The notes beneath the pieces are model-generated. The model had not been told where the DNA came from and did no database searches. It saw only the letters and a list, made by a program, of their open reading frames with translations. A DNA stretch of 64,000 bases. It comes from Streptomyces sp. NBC_00448 (lineage in GTDB: Bacteria; Actinomycetota; Actinomycetes; Streptomycetales; Streptomycetaceae). The stretch spans positions 7,495,501 to 7,559,500 of the forward strand of contig NZ_CP107913.1 of assembly GCF_036014115.1 (NCBI RefSeq), in the 5' to 3' direction. Made by a program: the position numbers and the translations under genes. Below are positions 52,043-61,415 of the stretch, in pieces (position 1 is the stretch's first letter; every line of letters begins with the position of its first letter).

Positions 52043-55021
52043 CTACGGCCGCTCCGGGTCGGGGTCCGGGTAGGGGACCGGCTCCGGCGCGGGACCCGCG
52101 GCGGGCAGCGACAGCACCATCGTCAGGCCGCCGCCGGGGGTGTCCTCGGGGGTGAGGGAGCCGTGCATCGCCTCGGCCAGGCCGCGGGCCAGCGCCAGGC
52201 CCAGGCCGAGCCCGGTGCCGTTGTCGCGGTCGCCCATCCGCTGGAACGGCTCGAAGGCCCGCTCACGGTCCCGCGCGGGCATCCCCGGGCCGCGGTCGAT
52301 CACCCGCAGCTCCACCCGGCCGCCCAGCGCGCTCGCGGTCAGCACGACCGGCCGCCGGGCCGGCGCGTGCCGTACCGCGTTGGCCAGCAGGTTGGCGATC
52401 ACGCGCTCCAGCAGCGGTGGATCGGCCAGGACGGCCGGGGCCCGCTCCAGGCCGCGGGTGTCGATGCCCGGGGCGTCGGCGGGCAGCGACTCCAGCGCGG
52501 CCGGCAGCACCTCCTCCAGCGCGGTGGCCCGCAGCCGCAGCCGCAGGGCGCCCGCCTGGAGCCGGCTCATGTCCAGCAGGTTGTCCACCAGCCGGCTCAG
52601 CCGGGCCAGCGACTCCTCGGCGGTGGCGAGCAGCTCCTCGCGGTCCTCGGCCGAGAACTCCACGTCCTGGCTGCGCAGCGAGCTGACCGCGGCCCAGCCG
52701 ACCGCCAGCGGGGTGCGCAGGTCGTGGCTGACCGCGGCGAGCAGCGCCGTACGCATCCGGTCCGCGGCCTTCACCGGCTCCACCTCGGCGGCGGCCTCGG
52801 CGAGCCTGGCCCGCTCGGCCGCCCCGGACACGTGGGCGGCGAAGGCGGCCAGCACGCGCTGGTCGGAGGCGGAGAGCGGCCGGCCGCGCAGCAGCAGCAC
52901 CATGCCGTCGCCCGCGGGCACCCGGACGGCGGCGCCCGCGCTGCCGTCGCACGGGCCGGTGCCGGTGGCGGCGCTGATGCCGGAGGCGGGGGTGGCCGCG
53001 GTGGCGGGGGTGGGGGGCGTGGTGCCGGTGGCTGTGCCGCGGGGGCCCTGCGGACCGCCGCTGCCCGCCGTACCGCCGCCGACGGCCGTATCGCCGCTGC
53101 CCGCCGGGCCCGTACCGCTCGCCTGCGCCGGGGCCGTACCGCTCGGCTCCGCCGGGACCAGTTCGGCGCTGTCCATCCCGAACGTCTCGCGGGCCCGTTC
53201 CAGCAGCGCGGGCAGCGCGTCGCCGCCGCGGACGATGCTGCCCGCCAGGGACGACAGCGTCTCGGCCTCGGCGGTGGCCCGGGCCGCCCGGCGCGACAGC
53301 CGCAGCGAGCGGTCCACGACGGCCGCGACCGTGCCCGCGACCACCACGAACACCGCGAGCGCCAGGATGTTGTTGGGCTCGGCGATGGTGAACTGCCCCA
53401 CCGGCGGGATGAAGTAGTAGTTCAGCAGCAGCGACGCGGTCACCGACGCCACCACCGCCGAGACCACCCCGCCGAAGCACGCCACCCCGACCACCGCCAG
53501 CAGGAACAGCAGCGCCTCGCTGGTCAGATTGAGGCTGCCGCGGTTGCCCGCGAGGACCGCGGTGAGCGCCAGCGGCAGCACCAGCCCGCTCACCGGCCCC
53601 GCCACCAGCCGCCAGGTGGTCAGGGTGCGGCGCCGCGAGGGCAGCAGCCGGCCGTGCCCGGCCCGCTCATGGGTGACCATGTGCACGTCGATGTCCGCCG
53701 AACTGCCCACCGTGGTCTCGCCGATGCCCCGCCCGGTCAGCAGCCGCTCCCACCGCCGCCGGCTGCTGGTGCCCAGCACCAGCTGGGTCGCCCCCACCCC
53801 GCGGGCGAACTCCAGCAGCGCCACCGGCACGTCGTCGCCGACCACCGAGTGGTAGCTGCCGCCCAGGCTCTCCACGAGCTGCCGCTGCCGGGCCAGCGCG
53901 GCCGGCGAGGCGCCCACCGCCAGCCCGTCGCTGCGCGCCACGTGCACCGCCAGCAGGTCCCGGCCCCCGTCGATGCCCGGCGGGGCGCCGCCCGCCGACC
54001 GGTCGGCGATCCGCGCCGCCCGGCGGATCAGCGTCTCGCCCTCCGGGCCGCCGGTCAGCGCCACCACCACGCGTTCCTTGGTCTCCCACACCCGCCCTAT
54101 GCCGTGCTCGCTGCGGTAGTGGTGCAGCGCCTCGTCCACCCGCCCCGCCACCCACAGCAGCGCCAGCTCCCGCAGCGCGGTCAGGTTCCCGATCCGGAAG
54201 TAGTTGGCGAGGGCCGCGTCGACCTTCTCCGCGCCGTAGACGTTGCCGTGCGCCATCCGGCGGCGCAGCGCCTCCGCCGGCATGTCCACCAGCTCGATCT
54301 GGTGGGCGCGGCGCACCATCTCGTCGGGCACCGTCTCGCGCTGCGGCACCTCCGTGATCTTCTCGACCACGTCGTTGACCGACTCCAGGTGCTGGATGTT
54401 GACGGTGGTGACCACGTCGATGCCCGCCGCGAGCAGCGTCTCGACGTCCTGCCAGCGCTTGGCGTTGCGCATGCCGGGCGGGTTGGAGTGCGGCAGCTCG
54501 TCCACCAGCGCGACCTCGGGGCGGCGGGCCAGCACCGCCGCCAGGTCCATCTCGCCGACCACGGTGCCGCGGTACTCCCGCTCCAGCCGGGGCACCACTT
54601 CCAGGCCCTCCACCAGCGCCAGCGTGTGCGGCCGCTGGTGGCACTCCACCAGCGCCACCACCACGTCCGTGCCGCGCTCCGCCCTGCGGTGGCCCTCGTC
54701 CAGCATCCGGTAGGTCTTGCCGACGCCGGGGGCCGCGCCCAGGAACACCTTGAGCAGCCCGCGCCGGCCCGTCCACCCGGCGGGTTCCCACGCGTCGCCC
54801 GTGGGCGGGGAGCCCGTCGGCGGGGAGCTCGCGGCGTGGGAGCCCGAGGGGTGGGAGCTCGCGGCGTGGGAGCCCGAGGAGCGGGAGCCCGAGGATTGCG
54901 AGAAGGGCGCGGGCACTCGCGGCTGGACCTGTTCCGGGTCCTGTTCCGGGTTCTGGGCCTGGGCGTGCGTGGGCGCCGGGCGGCGGGCCGAGGGCCCGGC
55001 CGGGTCGTGTTCCGGGATCAT
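52043..55021 (-). CDS. kdpD: Osmosensitive K+ channel histidine kinase KdpD
   Basis: 992 residues from the ATG at 55021; in-frame GTGs at 55045 and 55030 are alternatives and none has a clear ribosome-binding site. KdpD N-domain: LKVFLGAAPGVGKTYRMLDE (Walker-like) and VDELPHSNPPGMRNAKRW, then a Usp-like domain (VVALTGGPEGETLIRRAARI), four TM segments, a GAF-like domain and the kinase core with phospho-His in AAVSHDLRTPLAVG, NLLANAVRHAPA and DRGPGMPARDRE. Two low-complexity insertions are unusual: a Ser/Gly/His repeat near residues 40-75 and a 65-residue Gly/Thr/Ala stretch inside the GAF-like region. Confidence 0.93.
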   Translation of the reverse strand: MIPEHDPAGPSARRPAPTHAQAQNPEQDPEQVQPRVPAPFSQSSGSRSSGSHAASSHPSGSHAASSPPTGSPPTGDAWEPAGWTGRRGLLKVFLGAAPGVGKTYRMLDEGHRRAERGTDVVVALVECHQRPHTLALVEGLEVVPRLEREYRGTVVGEMDLAAVLARRPEVALVDELPHSNPPGMRNAKRWQDVETLLAAGIDVVTTVNIQHLESVNDVVEKITEVPQRETVPDEMVRRAHQIELVDMPAEALRRRMAHGNVYGAEKVDAALANYFRIGNLTALRELALLWVAGRVDEALHHYRSEHGIGRVWETKERVVVALTGGPEGETLIRRAARIADRSAGGAPPGIDGGRDLLAVHVARSDGLAVGASPAALARQRQLVESLGGSYHSVVGDDVPVALLEFARGVGATQLVLGTSSRRRWERLLTGRGIGETTVGSSADIDVHMVTHERAGHGRLLPSRRRTLTTWRLVAGPVSGLVLPLALTAVLAGNRGSLNLTSEALLFLLAVVGVACFGGVVSAVVASVTASLLLNYYFIPPVGQFTIAEPNNILALAVFVVVAGTVAAVVDRSLRLSRRAARATAEAETLSSLAGSIVRGGDALPALLERARETFGMDSAELVPAEPSGTAPAQASGTGPAGSGDTAVGGGTAGSGGPQGPRGTATGTTPPTPATAATPASGISAATGTGPCDGSAGAAVRVPAGDGMVLLLRGRPLSASDQRVLAAFAAHVSGAAERARLAEAAAEVEPVKAADRMRTALLAAVSHDLRTPLAVGWAAVSSLRSQDVEFSAEDREELLATAEESLARLSRLVDNLLDMSRLQAGALRLRLRATALEEVLPAALESLPADAPGIDTRGLERAPAVLADPPLLERVIANLLANAVRHAPARRPVVLTASALGGRVELRVIDRGPGMPARDRERAFEPFQRMGDRDNGTGLGLGLALARGLAEAMHGSLTPEDTPGGGLTMVLSLPAAGPAPEPVPYPDPDPERP
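54825..54879. repeat. 30-bp-period repeat in the kdpD N-terminal coding region
   Basis: A 25-bp sequence (GAGCTCGCGGCGTGGGAGCC + CGAGG) occurs at 54825-54849 and 54855-54879, in frame, giving repeated Ser-Gly-Ser-His-Ala-Ala-Ser-Ser peptide units. Confidence 0.75.
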
Positions 55022-55093
55022 CCGGTCCACGCAAGCCGAGGGCACGCCGTGCGGCCGGGCGCGTTGACGACTTCCTGGCGCCGATCACCCGTA

Positions 55094-55111
55094 CCTTGAC
55101 GCGCTGTTGAC
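55094..55111 (-). promoter_or_regulatory. Candidate KdpE box upstream of kdpD
   Basis: On the minus strand, GTCAA-CAGCGC-GTCAAGG, 73 nt before the kdpD ATG, matching the kdpFABC box in spacing and right half-site. An extra GTCAA lies 28 bp further on (55064-55068), close to three helical turns. Confidence 0.55.
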
Positions 55112-55204
55112 ACCGGCGCCGGGCCGTACGACGCGCGGCCGGGACCCGTCGTAGCCCGGCCACCGTCCCTGGACCCGGGCCCGGGAGTGTGCCACAGTGC
55201 GCCG

Positions 55205-56725
55205 ATGCCCGCCTCCTCGCGTGACTCGTCGGCCGGTGCCGGCTGGCAGGACCAGGAACCCGGCCGCTACCGGGAGTTGATGCCGCCCCGGGTGGTCGAA
55301 CTCTCCTGGCTGAACCCGGCCACCCTGTGGCGGGCCCGCAACGGCCCGCTCGCCTCGATCTTCGGCGACCCGACCGGGACCGACCGGCAGCGCTGGGTCG
55401 GCGCCCAGACCGAACGCGGCGCCGCCGAGGGCGACCTGGTGATCACCCGGGACGACCCCGACACGTTCTCCTTCATGCTGCTCGGCGACACCGGCGAGGG
55501 CGACGGCCCGCAGTACGCGGTGGTCCCCGGCCTGCTCAAGGAAGGCGCCGGCACCCGCTACGCGGTGGTGTGCAGCGACGTCATCTACCCGGTCGGCACC
55601 GGCAACGACTACCCGACGAAGTTCTTCCGCCCCTACCGCGACTACGACGCGCCGATCTACGCGATACCCGGCAACCACGACTGGTACGACGGCCTCACCG
55701 GCTTCATGCGGGTGTTCTGCCGCGCCCCGGCCCTGCCGCCCGCCGCCCGGGCCCGCCCGCTGTCGGCCGCGTGGTGGCGGGGCCTGCTGTGGGCCCGGCC
55801 CGACACCCCCGACGACGCGCTGCTGGACCAGGCCCGGCAGCTGCGCTCCGCCCCCGTGCAGGCCGCGTCCCAGCCGGGCCCGTACTGGGCGATGGACAGC
55901 GGGCCGATACGGATCATCGGCATCGACACCGGGCTGCTCGGCGACATCGACCGGGAACAGGGCGAGTGGCTGCGCCGGGTCGCGCGCGGACCGCGGCCGA
56001 AGATCCTGGTCACCGGCTCGCCGATCTACGTCGACGGCGCACACCACCCGTGCGCGATAGCCGGCGGCGGCACCGTGGACGACGTCGTCCGCGACCCCGC
56101 GCACCACTTCGTCGCCGCGATCGGCGGCGACATCCACAACTACCAGCACTACCCGGTGGACGTCGGTGGCCGCCGGATCGAGTACGTCGTCTCCGGTGGC
56201 GGCGGGGCGTTCATGCACGCCACCCACACGATCCCGCGGGTCTCGGTCGGCGGCGTGGGTGAGGACGACTTCCGCTGCTACCCGATGCGCGGCGACTCGC
56301 TCGCCTTCTACAGCCGGCTCTACGGGCGCAGGCTGCGGCTGCGGCGGCTCTTCGACCTCACCCCCGACCAGGCGTCCGCGGTCGTCGCGCACCGGCTGGG
56401 CACCACCCCGGTTCGCGCCTCCGACCGCACGGTGACGCTCAGGGCCCGCTTCGTCGCGTCCGTGCTGGGTGTCGCGTCCCACCCGCACCGCCGATCCCGG
56501 TTCCGGCTCCGGCTGCCCGTCCGCCGCACGCTCACCCAGGTGCTCTCCCCGGGCTCGGCGACCTACAGCCCGCCGTTCTTCAAGAACTTCCTCCGCCTGG
56601 ACGTCACCCCCGAGTCGATCCGGATACGGTGCTACGCCGCCACCGGGCTGCGCGCCCACGAACTCGACCCGCCGGTCGAGGACGACTTCACGATCCCGCT
56701 GCCGCCCGCGACGCCGGCGGCGTAG
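55205..56725 (+). CDS. Calcineurin-like metallophosphoesterase
   Basis: 506 residues from the ATG at 55205 (GTG 55187 is possible). Motifs are MLLGDTGEGDG (Asp block), CSDVIYPVGTGNDY, the GNHDWYDG site and GGDIHNYQHYP (terminal His block, as GxDIHxYxH). This is the metallophos fold with an N-terminal extension of 100 residues and a C-terminal 150-residue domain ending FTIPLPPATPAA. Substrate is unknown; the arrangement resembles large actinobacterial metallophosphoesterases of phosphatase or nucleotidase type. Divergent from kdpD; the 183-bp gap carries the KdpE box. Confidence 0.85.
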   Translation: MPASSRDSSAGAGWQDQEPGRYRELMPPRVVELSWLNPATLWRARNGPLASIFGDPTGTDRQRWVGAQTERGAAEGDLVITRDDPDTFSFMLLGDTGEGDGPQYAVVPGLLKEGAGTRYAVVCSDVIYPVGTGNDYPTKFFRPYRDYDAPIYAIPGNHDWYDGLTGFMRVFCRAPALPPAARARPLSAAWWRGLLWARPDTPDDALLDQARQLRSAPVQAASQPGPYWAMDSGPIRIIGIDTGLLGDIDREQGEWLRRVARGPRPKILVTGSPIYVDGAHHPCAIAGGGTVDDVVRDPAHHFVAAIGGDIHNYQHYPVDVGGRRIEYVVSGGGGAFMHATHTIPRVSVGGVGEDDFRCYPMRGDSLAFYSRLYGRRLRLRRLFDLTPDQASAVVAHRLGTTPVRASDRTVTLRARFVASVLGVASHPHRRSRFRLRLPVRRTLTQVLSPGSATYSPPFFKNFLRLDVTPESIRIRCYAATGLRAHELDPPVEDDFTIPLPPATPAA

Positions 56726-56861
56726 GCCCGGCCGGGCCCACGTGTGTCGCACCGCCGGGTCGGACTGCCCGGACGGGCCGGGGGGAGGGATAATCGGGCA
56801 GGTGGGCCGGCGGGAGAGCGACCGTGTGCCGGTCGCCGTCGCCCGGAACGGGAAGCCTGCC

Positions 56862-57554
56862 ATGACCACAGCGCGTGATCTTCTGACCGTCACGATGGAC
56901 ATGCCGTCCAGCCGGACCGTGGAGCGCGGCGATCTGTCGCTCGGGCTCGCCGGTGCGGAGCTGGTCGACCTGCTGCGGGCGGGCGCGGCCACCCTGGACC
57001 GCGGCCGGATCGTGCCGGGGGCGCGGCTGCCGCACGAGGACCGGCTGCTGGGCGAGGCCGCCGTCGCGATGTCCCGCACGCTGCCGTTCGAGACCCTCGA
57101 CGACTGGCTGTGGCGCCGCGGCCGCGGGCTGCCCGCCGTGTATCTGGCCGCCTTCACCGACGAGGGCCGGCTCACCCGGCAGCGCCGGCGGCGCTGGTGG
57201 GCGTTCGGCGGCAGCCGGATGGTGCTGCTGGACACCGACGACCGCCGCCGGGCCGGCCACCGCTGGGCGGCCGACGAGCCGGTGCTGGTCGCCCTCGCCA
57301 CGACCATCGGCGTCACCGGGCACCGGCCCGACCCGTCGCCCCCGCCGCCGGACCCGTCGGCGGGCCTTCCCGCGCCCGACCCCGCCGACCCCGTCGACCT
57401 CCCGCCCGACCTCGCCGCACAGGTCGCCGACCCCTCCGTCGCGGCCGTGCTCTCCGCCGTCGTCCACGCCGTCGCCGAACTCTCCGACGAGCGCCGCCGC
57501 CGCGCCAACCGGCTCAAGGACGCCCACACGACGACGCTGCGCCGCGGCTACTGA
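56862..57554 (+). CDS. GPP34 (GOLPH3/VPS74-like) family protein
   Basis: 230 residues from the ATG at 56862, with GGAAG 7 nt upstream; the frame opens earlier as shadow of the phosphoesterase end. Starts TTARDLLTVTMDMPSSR and has GLAGAELVDLLRAGAATLDR, then a hydrophobic helical core and a C-terminal AELSDERRRRANRLKDAHT. In eukaryotes the family binds PI4P; in actinomycetes there are many copies of unknown function. Pro-rich loop at about residues 150-180. Confidence 0.8.
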   Translation: MTTARDLLTVTMDMPSSRTVERGDLSLGLAGAELVDLLRAGAATLDRGRIVPGARLPHEDRLLGEAAVAMSRTLPFETLDDWLWRRGRGLPAVYLAAFTDEGRLTRQRRRRWWAFGGSRMVLLDTDDRRRAGHRWAADEPVLVALATTIGVTGHRPDPSPPPPDPSAGLPAPDPADPVDLPPDLAAQVADPSVAAVLSAVVHAVAELSDERRRRANRLKDAHTTTLRRGY

Positions 57555-57635
57555 CCGCCCGGCCCGGGGCAGCCCGGGGCAGCCCGGAGCGGCCCGGGCG
57601 GGGGGCGCCGGGGCAGGGCCGGTTAGGGTCGTGAC

Positions 57636-58778
57636 GTGGTCACCCTTGCCGAACTCGCCGAAGACCCGCACCCGCACCTCGCGGAACTGCGCGAACGCGC
57701 ACCCGTGGTGTGGCTGCCCGCGCTCGGCGGATGGATGGTGACGGGCCGGGCACTGGCCGTGGAGGTCATGCGGGACGCCGCCGCGTTCACCGTGGACGAC
57801 CCGAGGTTCACCACGGCGCGGGTGGTCGGCCCGAGCATGCTCTCGCTGGACGGACCCGAACACGCCCGCCACCGGGACCCGTTCGTGGCCCCGTTCCGGC
57901 CGCGCGCGGTGCACGCCGCGTTCGGCGAGACCGTACGGCGCGAGGCCGACCGGCTGCTCGACGGCCTGGCGCCGCGCGGCGCCGCGGAGTTGCGCCGGGA
58001 CTTCGCCGGGCCGCTCGCGGCGGTGGTGATGGCCGAGGTGCTGGGGCTGACCGACGTCCCCGTCCCGGCCATCCTGGGCTGGTACGACCAGATCGTGCGG
58101 GCCGTCGACCGGCTCACCCACGGCGAGGACGCGGGAGCCGAGGGTCCGGCCGCGTACCAGGCGCTGCGCGCGGCGGTCGCCGGCACCCTCGACGCGGGCT
58201 CCGCGGACTCCCTGCTGGTGGCCGCCGCTGCCGACGGCCGGCTCGACCTGCCCGAACTGGCCTCCAACGCGGCCGTGTTGCTCTTCGGCGGCATCGAGAC
58301 CACCGAGGCGATGATCGCCAACGCGCTGCTGCACATCCTCGGCGAGCCCGACCTGGTGGCCCAACTCCTCGCCGATCCCGACCTGTTGGACAACGCCGTC
58401 GAGGAGTCCCTGCGGCTGGAGCCGGGCGCCGCCGTCGTGGACCGCTACGCCACCCGCGACACGGACCTGGCGGGCATACGGGTCCGCGCCGGCGACCTGG
58501 TCACCGTCTCGCTGGCCGGCGCCAACCGCGACCCCGCGGTCTTCCCCGACCCGGACCGCTTCGACGTCCACCGCCCCAACGCCCGGCTCCAGTTGGCGTT
58601 CGCGCACGGCCCGCACTTCTGCGTCGGCGCGCACCTGGCCCGGCTCGAAGCCCGCGTCGCCCTGCGGGCCTGCTTCGAACGGCTTCCCCACCTGCGGCTC
58701 GACGCGAGCCGCCCGAGTGCCCCGCGCGGCCTCGTCTTCCGCAAGCCCCCCACCCTCGCGGCCCGCTGGAACTCCTGA
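57636..58778 (+). CDS. Cytochrome P450
   Basis: 380 residues. I-helix LLFGGIETTEAMIANALLHI carries the acid-alcohol pair as E-T in place of the usual D-T, EESLRLEP is the K-helix ExxR, and FAHGPHFCVGAHLARLE is the heme loop with Cys329 as the axial ligand. Length and short N-terminus fit a soluble bacterial P450. No ferredoxin or biosynthetic genes are adjacent, so electrons come from elsewhere and the substrate is unknown. GTG at 57636 follows a long G-rich segment with GGTTAGGGT upstream. Confidence 0.93.
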   Translation: MVTLAELAEDPHPHLAELRERAPVVWLPALGGWMVTGRALAVEVMRDAAAFTVDDPRFTTARVVGPSMLSLDGPEHARHRDPFVAPFRPRAVHAAFGETVRREADRLLDGLAPRGAAELRRDFAGPLAAVVMAEVLGLTDVPVPAILGWYDQIVRAVDRLTHGEDAGAEGPAAYQALRAAVAGTLDAGSADSLLVAAAADGRLDLPELASNAAVLLFGGIETTEAMIANALLHILGEPDLVAQLLADPDLLDNAVEESLRLEPGAAVVDRYATRDTDLAGIRVRAGDLVTVSLAGANRDPAVFPDPDRFDVHRPNARLQLAFAHGPHFCVGAHLARLEARVALRACFERLPHLRLDASRPSAPRGLVFRKPPTLAARWNS

Positions 58779-58887
58779 CCCCGTGCCCACCCGCGCGCCT
58801 ACGGCTCCCCGTGGACGTTCCCGCGAAGTCCCTTTCCTCGCAAGGCGGTTCGGGGCGCCCGGTCGGCTGAGCGCCGTGCCGGCGGCG

Positions 58888-60096
58888 CTACGTCGCCGTC
58901 GCGCCCGTGGCGGGCTCGTGGTCGGCGGCCGGCGACGGGCGGGGGACCAGCCCCTCGGTGCGCAGGAGGTGCCCGGCCGTGTCGAGTCCGGCGCCCAGCG
59001 CGAACGCGGCAGGTTCGTCGAGTTCGCCGATCGTGGTGCGCCCCTGCTCGGCGCGGACCGCGCGCACGGACGCCGCCTCGACGTCCTCGTGGTCGAGCAG
59101 TTCGGGGCTGTGGCTGGTGACGAGGACCTGCCGCCGGTCGGCCGCGTCGCGCAGCGCCTCCCGCAGGACGGCGGCGGCCGCCGGGTGCAGCGCGGTCTCC
59201 GGCTCCTCGACGGCGACCACTCCGTACCGTCCGTCGACCGGCGCGAAGAGCGCGAGCAGCACGCCGAGGGCGCGCAGCGTGCCGTCCGACACCGAGGGCG
59301 CGGTGAACTTCCAGGGATGGGCGGAGCCCGCGGTGTCCTGGGTGAACTCCACGGTCTCCGCGCCCTCCAGCACCCGCCGGCGGGTGCCGCGCAGGCCCGG
59401 CACGATCCGCCGCAGATAGCTGTCGAGGCGGCGCAGATCCGCCCCGTCGGCGACCCGGCGCAGCCGGTGCAGCACGGCGGCGGCGTTCGCGCCGTCGCGC
59501 AGCAGCGCCCGGCCGTCCTGCGGCGGCGCCGGCGCCCGCATGGCCGCCGGGTCGAGGCTGAACGACCGGATGCCCGCCAGCCCCGCGTGCGCCGCCGCGA
59601 ACGCCTTGTGCCGGCCGAGTTCCGCCAGCAGCAGGCGGCCCGGGTCGGCCGGCGGCAGCTTCCGCTCGGTGCTCGTGGTCAGCGTGCCGTCCGCCACCCG
59701 GAAGGCGGCGCGGGCCTCGCCGGCCGCCACCTCGCAGCGCTCCCGGGTGATCCGGAACCCGCCCTTGCGCGCGGCCGCGACCTGCACGCCGTACGTGCCG
59801 GTGAGCGGGCCGCGGCCCTCGTCGGGGCCCTCGAAGGACAGCCGCACAGAGAAGCGGTCCGGGTGGCCCGGGGCCCTGCGCCGTACCTGCGCCGCGCCGC
59901 CGCGCTCGCGCAGCGCCTCCGCCAGCGAGCCGCCGACCCCGTCGGACACCAGCCGCAGCGCGTCGAGGAAGTTGCTCTTCCCCGCGCCGTTGGGGCCGAC
60001 GAGGAAGGCCAGGTCCCCGAGCCGGACGTCTGCTTCGGCGAGGCTGCGGTACTGCTTGAGCCTGACGCGCGTGACACGGAAGTGACTGGGCTCCAT
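58888..60096 (-). CDS. AAA family (RecF/SMC-like) ATPase
   Basis: 402 residues from the ATG at 60096. Walker A FLVGPNGAGKSNFLDALRLV, signature-like PSVSDGTLRALGVLLALF, Walker B VVAVEEPETALHPAA and switch VLVTSHSPELLDHEDVEA. It is the compact COG4637-type predicted ATPase, with no coiled-coil arms and no nuclease or TOPRIM domain attached. The role is unknown; related ATPases appear both in housekeeping and in defence loci, and no nuclease gene sits next to it. Convergent with the P450 gene. Confidence 0.82.
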   Translation of the reverse strand: MEPSHFRVTRVRLKQYRSLAEADVRLGDLAFLVGPNGAGKSNFLDALRLVSDGVGGSLAEALRERGGAAQVRRRAPGHPDRFSVRLSFEGPDEGRGPLTGTYGVQVAAARKGGFRITRERCEVAAGEARAAFRVADGTLTTSTERKLPPADPGRLLLAELGRHKAFAAAHAGLAGIRSFSLDPAAMRAPAPPQDGRALLRDGANAAAVLHRLRRVADGADLRRLDSYLRRIVPGLRGTRRRVLEGAETVEFTQDTAGSAHPWKFTAPSVSDGTLRALGVLLALFAPVDGRYGVVAVEEPETALHPAAAAVLREALRDAADRRQVLVTSHSPELLDHEDVEAASVRAVRAEQGRTTIGELDEPAAFALGAGLDTAGHLLRTEGLVPRPSPAADHEPATGATAT

Positions 60097-60361
60097 CGCC
60101 CCAGTCTGGCAGCAAGGGCCGGCTGTTCGGGCCCCTTGCCGCGTCGCGTCGCGTCGCCCGGCCCGCGCGTCGCCCGGCCCGCGCGTCTGGCGTGCCGCCG
60201 TCGGGCGCCGGCTCCCGTACGGTCCGATGTCTTCTTGCCGGATCGGCAAGGCGGATCGCGGGTCGGGGAGGGTTCGCCGGATGATCGGGTCCGGGCGGTC
60301 CGGGAGGCCCGCCCGGCACCCGGCCAGGCATCCGCATCCCCATCCCCATCAGGGAGGACCC

Positions 60362-61375
60362 ATGACCCAGCACACCGGCGACGGACTCGGCACGCACCGG
60401 ATGATCGCGACACCCGCGGGGCGCACCCACGTGGTGGAACGGGGGAGCGGGCCGCTGGTACTGCTCGTGCACGGCTTCCCCGAGTCCTGGTACTCCTGGC
60501 GCCGCCAACTGCCCGCGCTGGCCGCGGCCGGGTACCGCGCGGTCGCGATCGACGTCCGCGGCTACGGCCGGTCCTCGAAGCCGGCGGACCCGGCGGCGTA
60601 CCGGATGCTGGAGCTGGTGGCGGACAACGCCGCGGTGGTGGAGGCGCTGGGCGAGCGCTCCGCGGTGGTGGTCGGCCACGACTGGGGCGCGACGATCGCG
60701 GCGAACAGCGCGCTGCTCCGGCCGGACGTGTTCCGCGCGGTGGGCCTGCTGAGCGTGCCCTACGCCCCGCGCGGCGGCCCGCGGCCCAGCGAGATCTTCG
60801 CCGGGATGGGCGGCGACGAGGAGTTCTACGTCTCCTACTTCCAGCAGCCCGGCCGCGCCGAGGCCGAGATCGAGCCCGACGTGCTCGGCTGGCTGGCCGG
60901 GTTCTACGCCGCGCTGTCCGCCGAGACGATGCCGCCGCCGGGGGCGCCGGACCCGCACTTCGTGACGCGCGGCGGGCGGCTGCGGGACCGCTTCCCCGCC
61001 GTGGCAGGCTCGGGCCCGGGTGCCGGTTCCGGTCTTCCCGGCTGGCTCAGTGAGGACGAACTCGACTTCTACGCGGGTGAGTTCGAGCGGACCGGGCTGA
61101 CGGGCGCGCTGAACCGCTACCGCAGCATGGACCGGGACTGGGCGGACCTCGCCGCGTACGACGGCGCCGCCATCACGCAGCCGTCCCTGTTCCTGGGCGG
61201 CTCCCTGGACGCGTCCACCACCTGGCTGGCCGACGCGATCAAGGCGTACCCGGTCACCCTGCCGGGCCTGGTCGGCTCCCATCTCCTCGACGGCGGCGGC
61301 CACTTCCTCCAGCAGGAGCGTCCCGAGGAGGTGAACCGGCACCTCACGGAGTGGCTGGCCGCGCTGCCCGCGTGA
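60362..61375 (+). CDS. Epoxide-hydrolase-like alpha/beta hydrolase
   Basis: 337 residues from the ATG at 60362, with GGGAGGA just upstream. Oxyanion-hole VHGFPESWYSWRRQLPALA, DVRGYGRSSKPADP, nucleophile elbow VVGHDWGATIAANSALL and catalytic His in DGGGHFLQQERPEEVNRH. GHDWG with an Asp nucleophile and a HGFPES motif are the hallmarks of soluble epoxide hydrolases. A Gly/Ser-rich insert lies near residue 220. Ends inside a 14-bp palindrome that precedes lhgO. Confidence 0.9.
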   Translation: MTQHTGDGLGTHRMIATPAGRTHVVERGSGPLVLLVHGFPESWYSWRRQLPALAAAGYRAVAIDVRGYGRSSKPADPAAYRMLELVADNAAVVEALGERSAVVVGHDWGATIAANSALLRPDVFRAVGLLSVPYAPRGGPRPSEIFAGMGGDEEFYVSYFQQPGRAEAEIEPDVLGWLAGFYAALSAETMPPPGAPDPHFVTRGGRLRDRFPAVAGSGPGAGSGLPGWLSEDELDFYAGEFERTGLTGALNRYRSMDRDWADLAAYDGAAITQPSLFLGGSLDASTTWLADAIKAYPVTLPGLVGSHLLDGGGHFLQQERPEEVNRHLTEWLAALPA

Positions 61376-61387
61376 ACCGTACGGTTC
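61374..61387. promoter_or_regulatory. 14-bp palindrome at the lhgO promoter
   Basis: GAACCGTACGGTTC, a perfect palindrome that overlaps the last 2 bases of the hydrolase stop. A TATGCT -10 box (61402-61407) ends 8 nt before the GTG at 61416, so the palindrome covers the -35 region of a leaderless promoter and is a candidate repressor site. Confidence 0.5.
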
Positions 61388-61415
61388 GGTCCGGTCGCTT
61401 CTATGCTCGGGGCAC

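Noticed and set aside
58888..60096. RecF/SMC-like ATPase as part of a defence system
   Set aside because: No nuclease, TOPRIM, reverse transcriptase or toxin gene is adjacent; neighbours are a P450 and an epoxide hydrolase. Left as an orphan ATPase.
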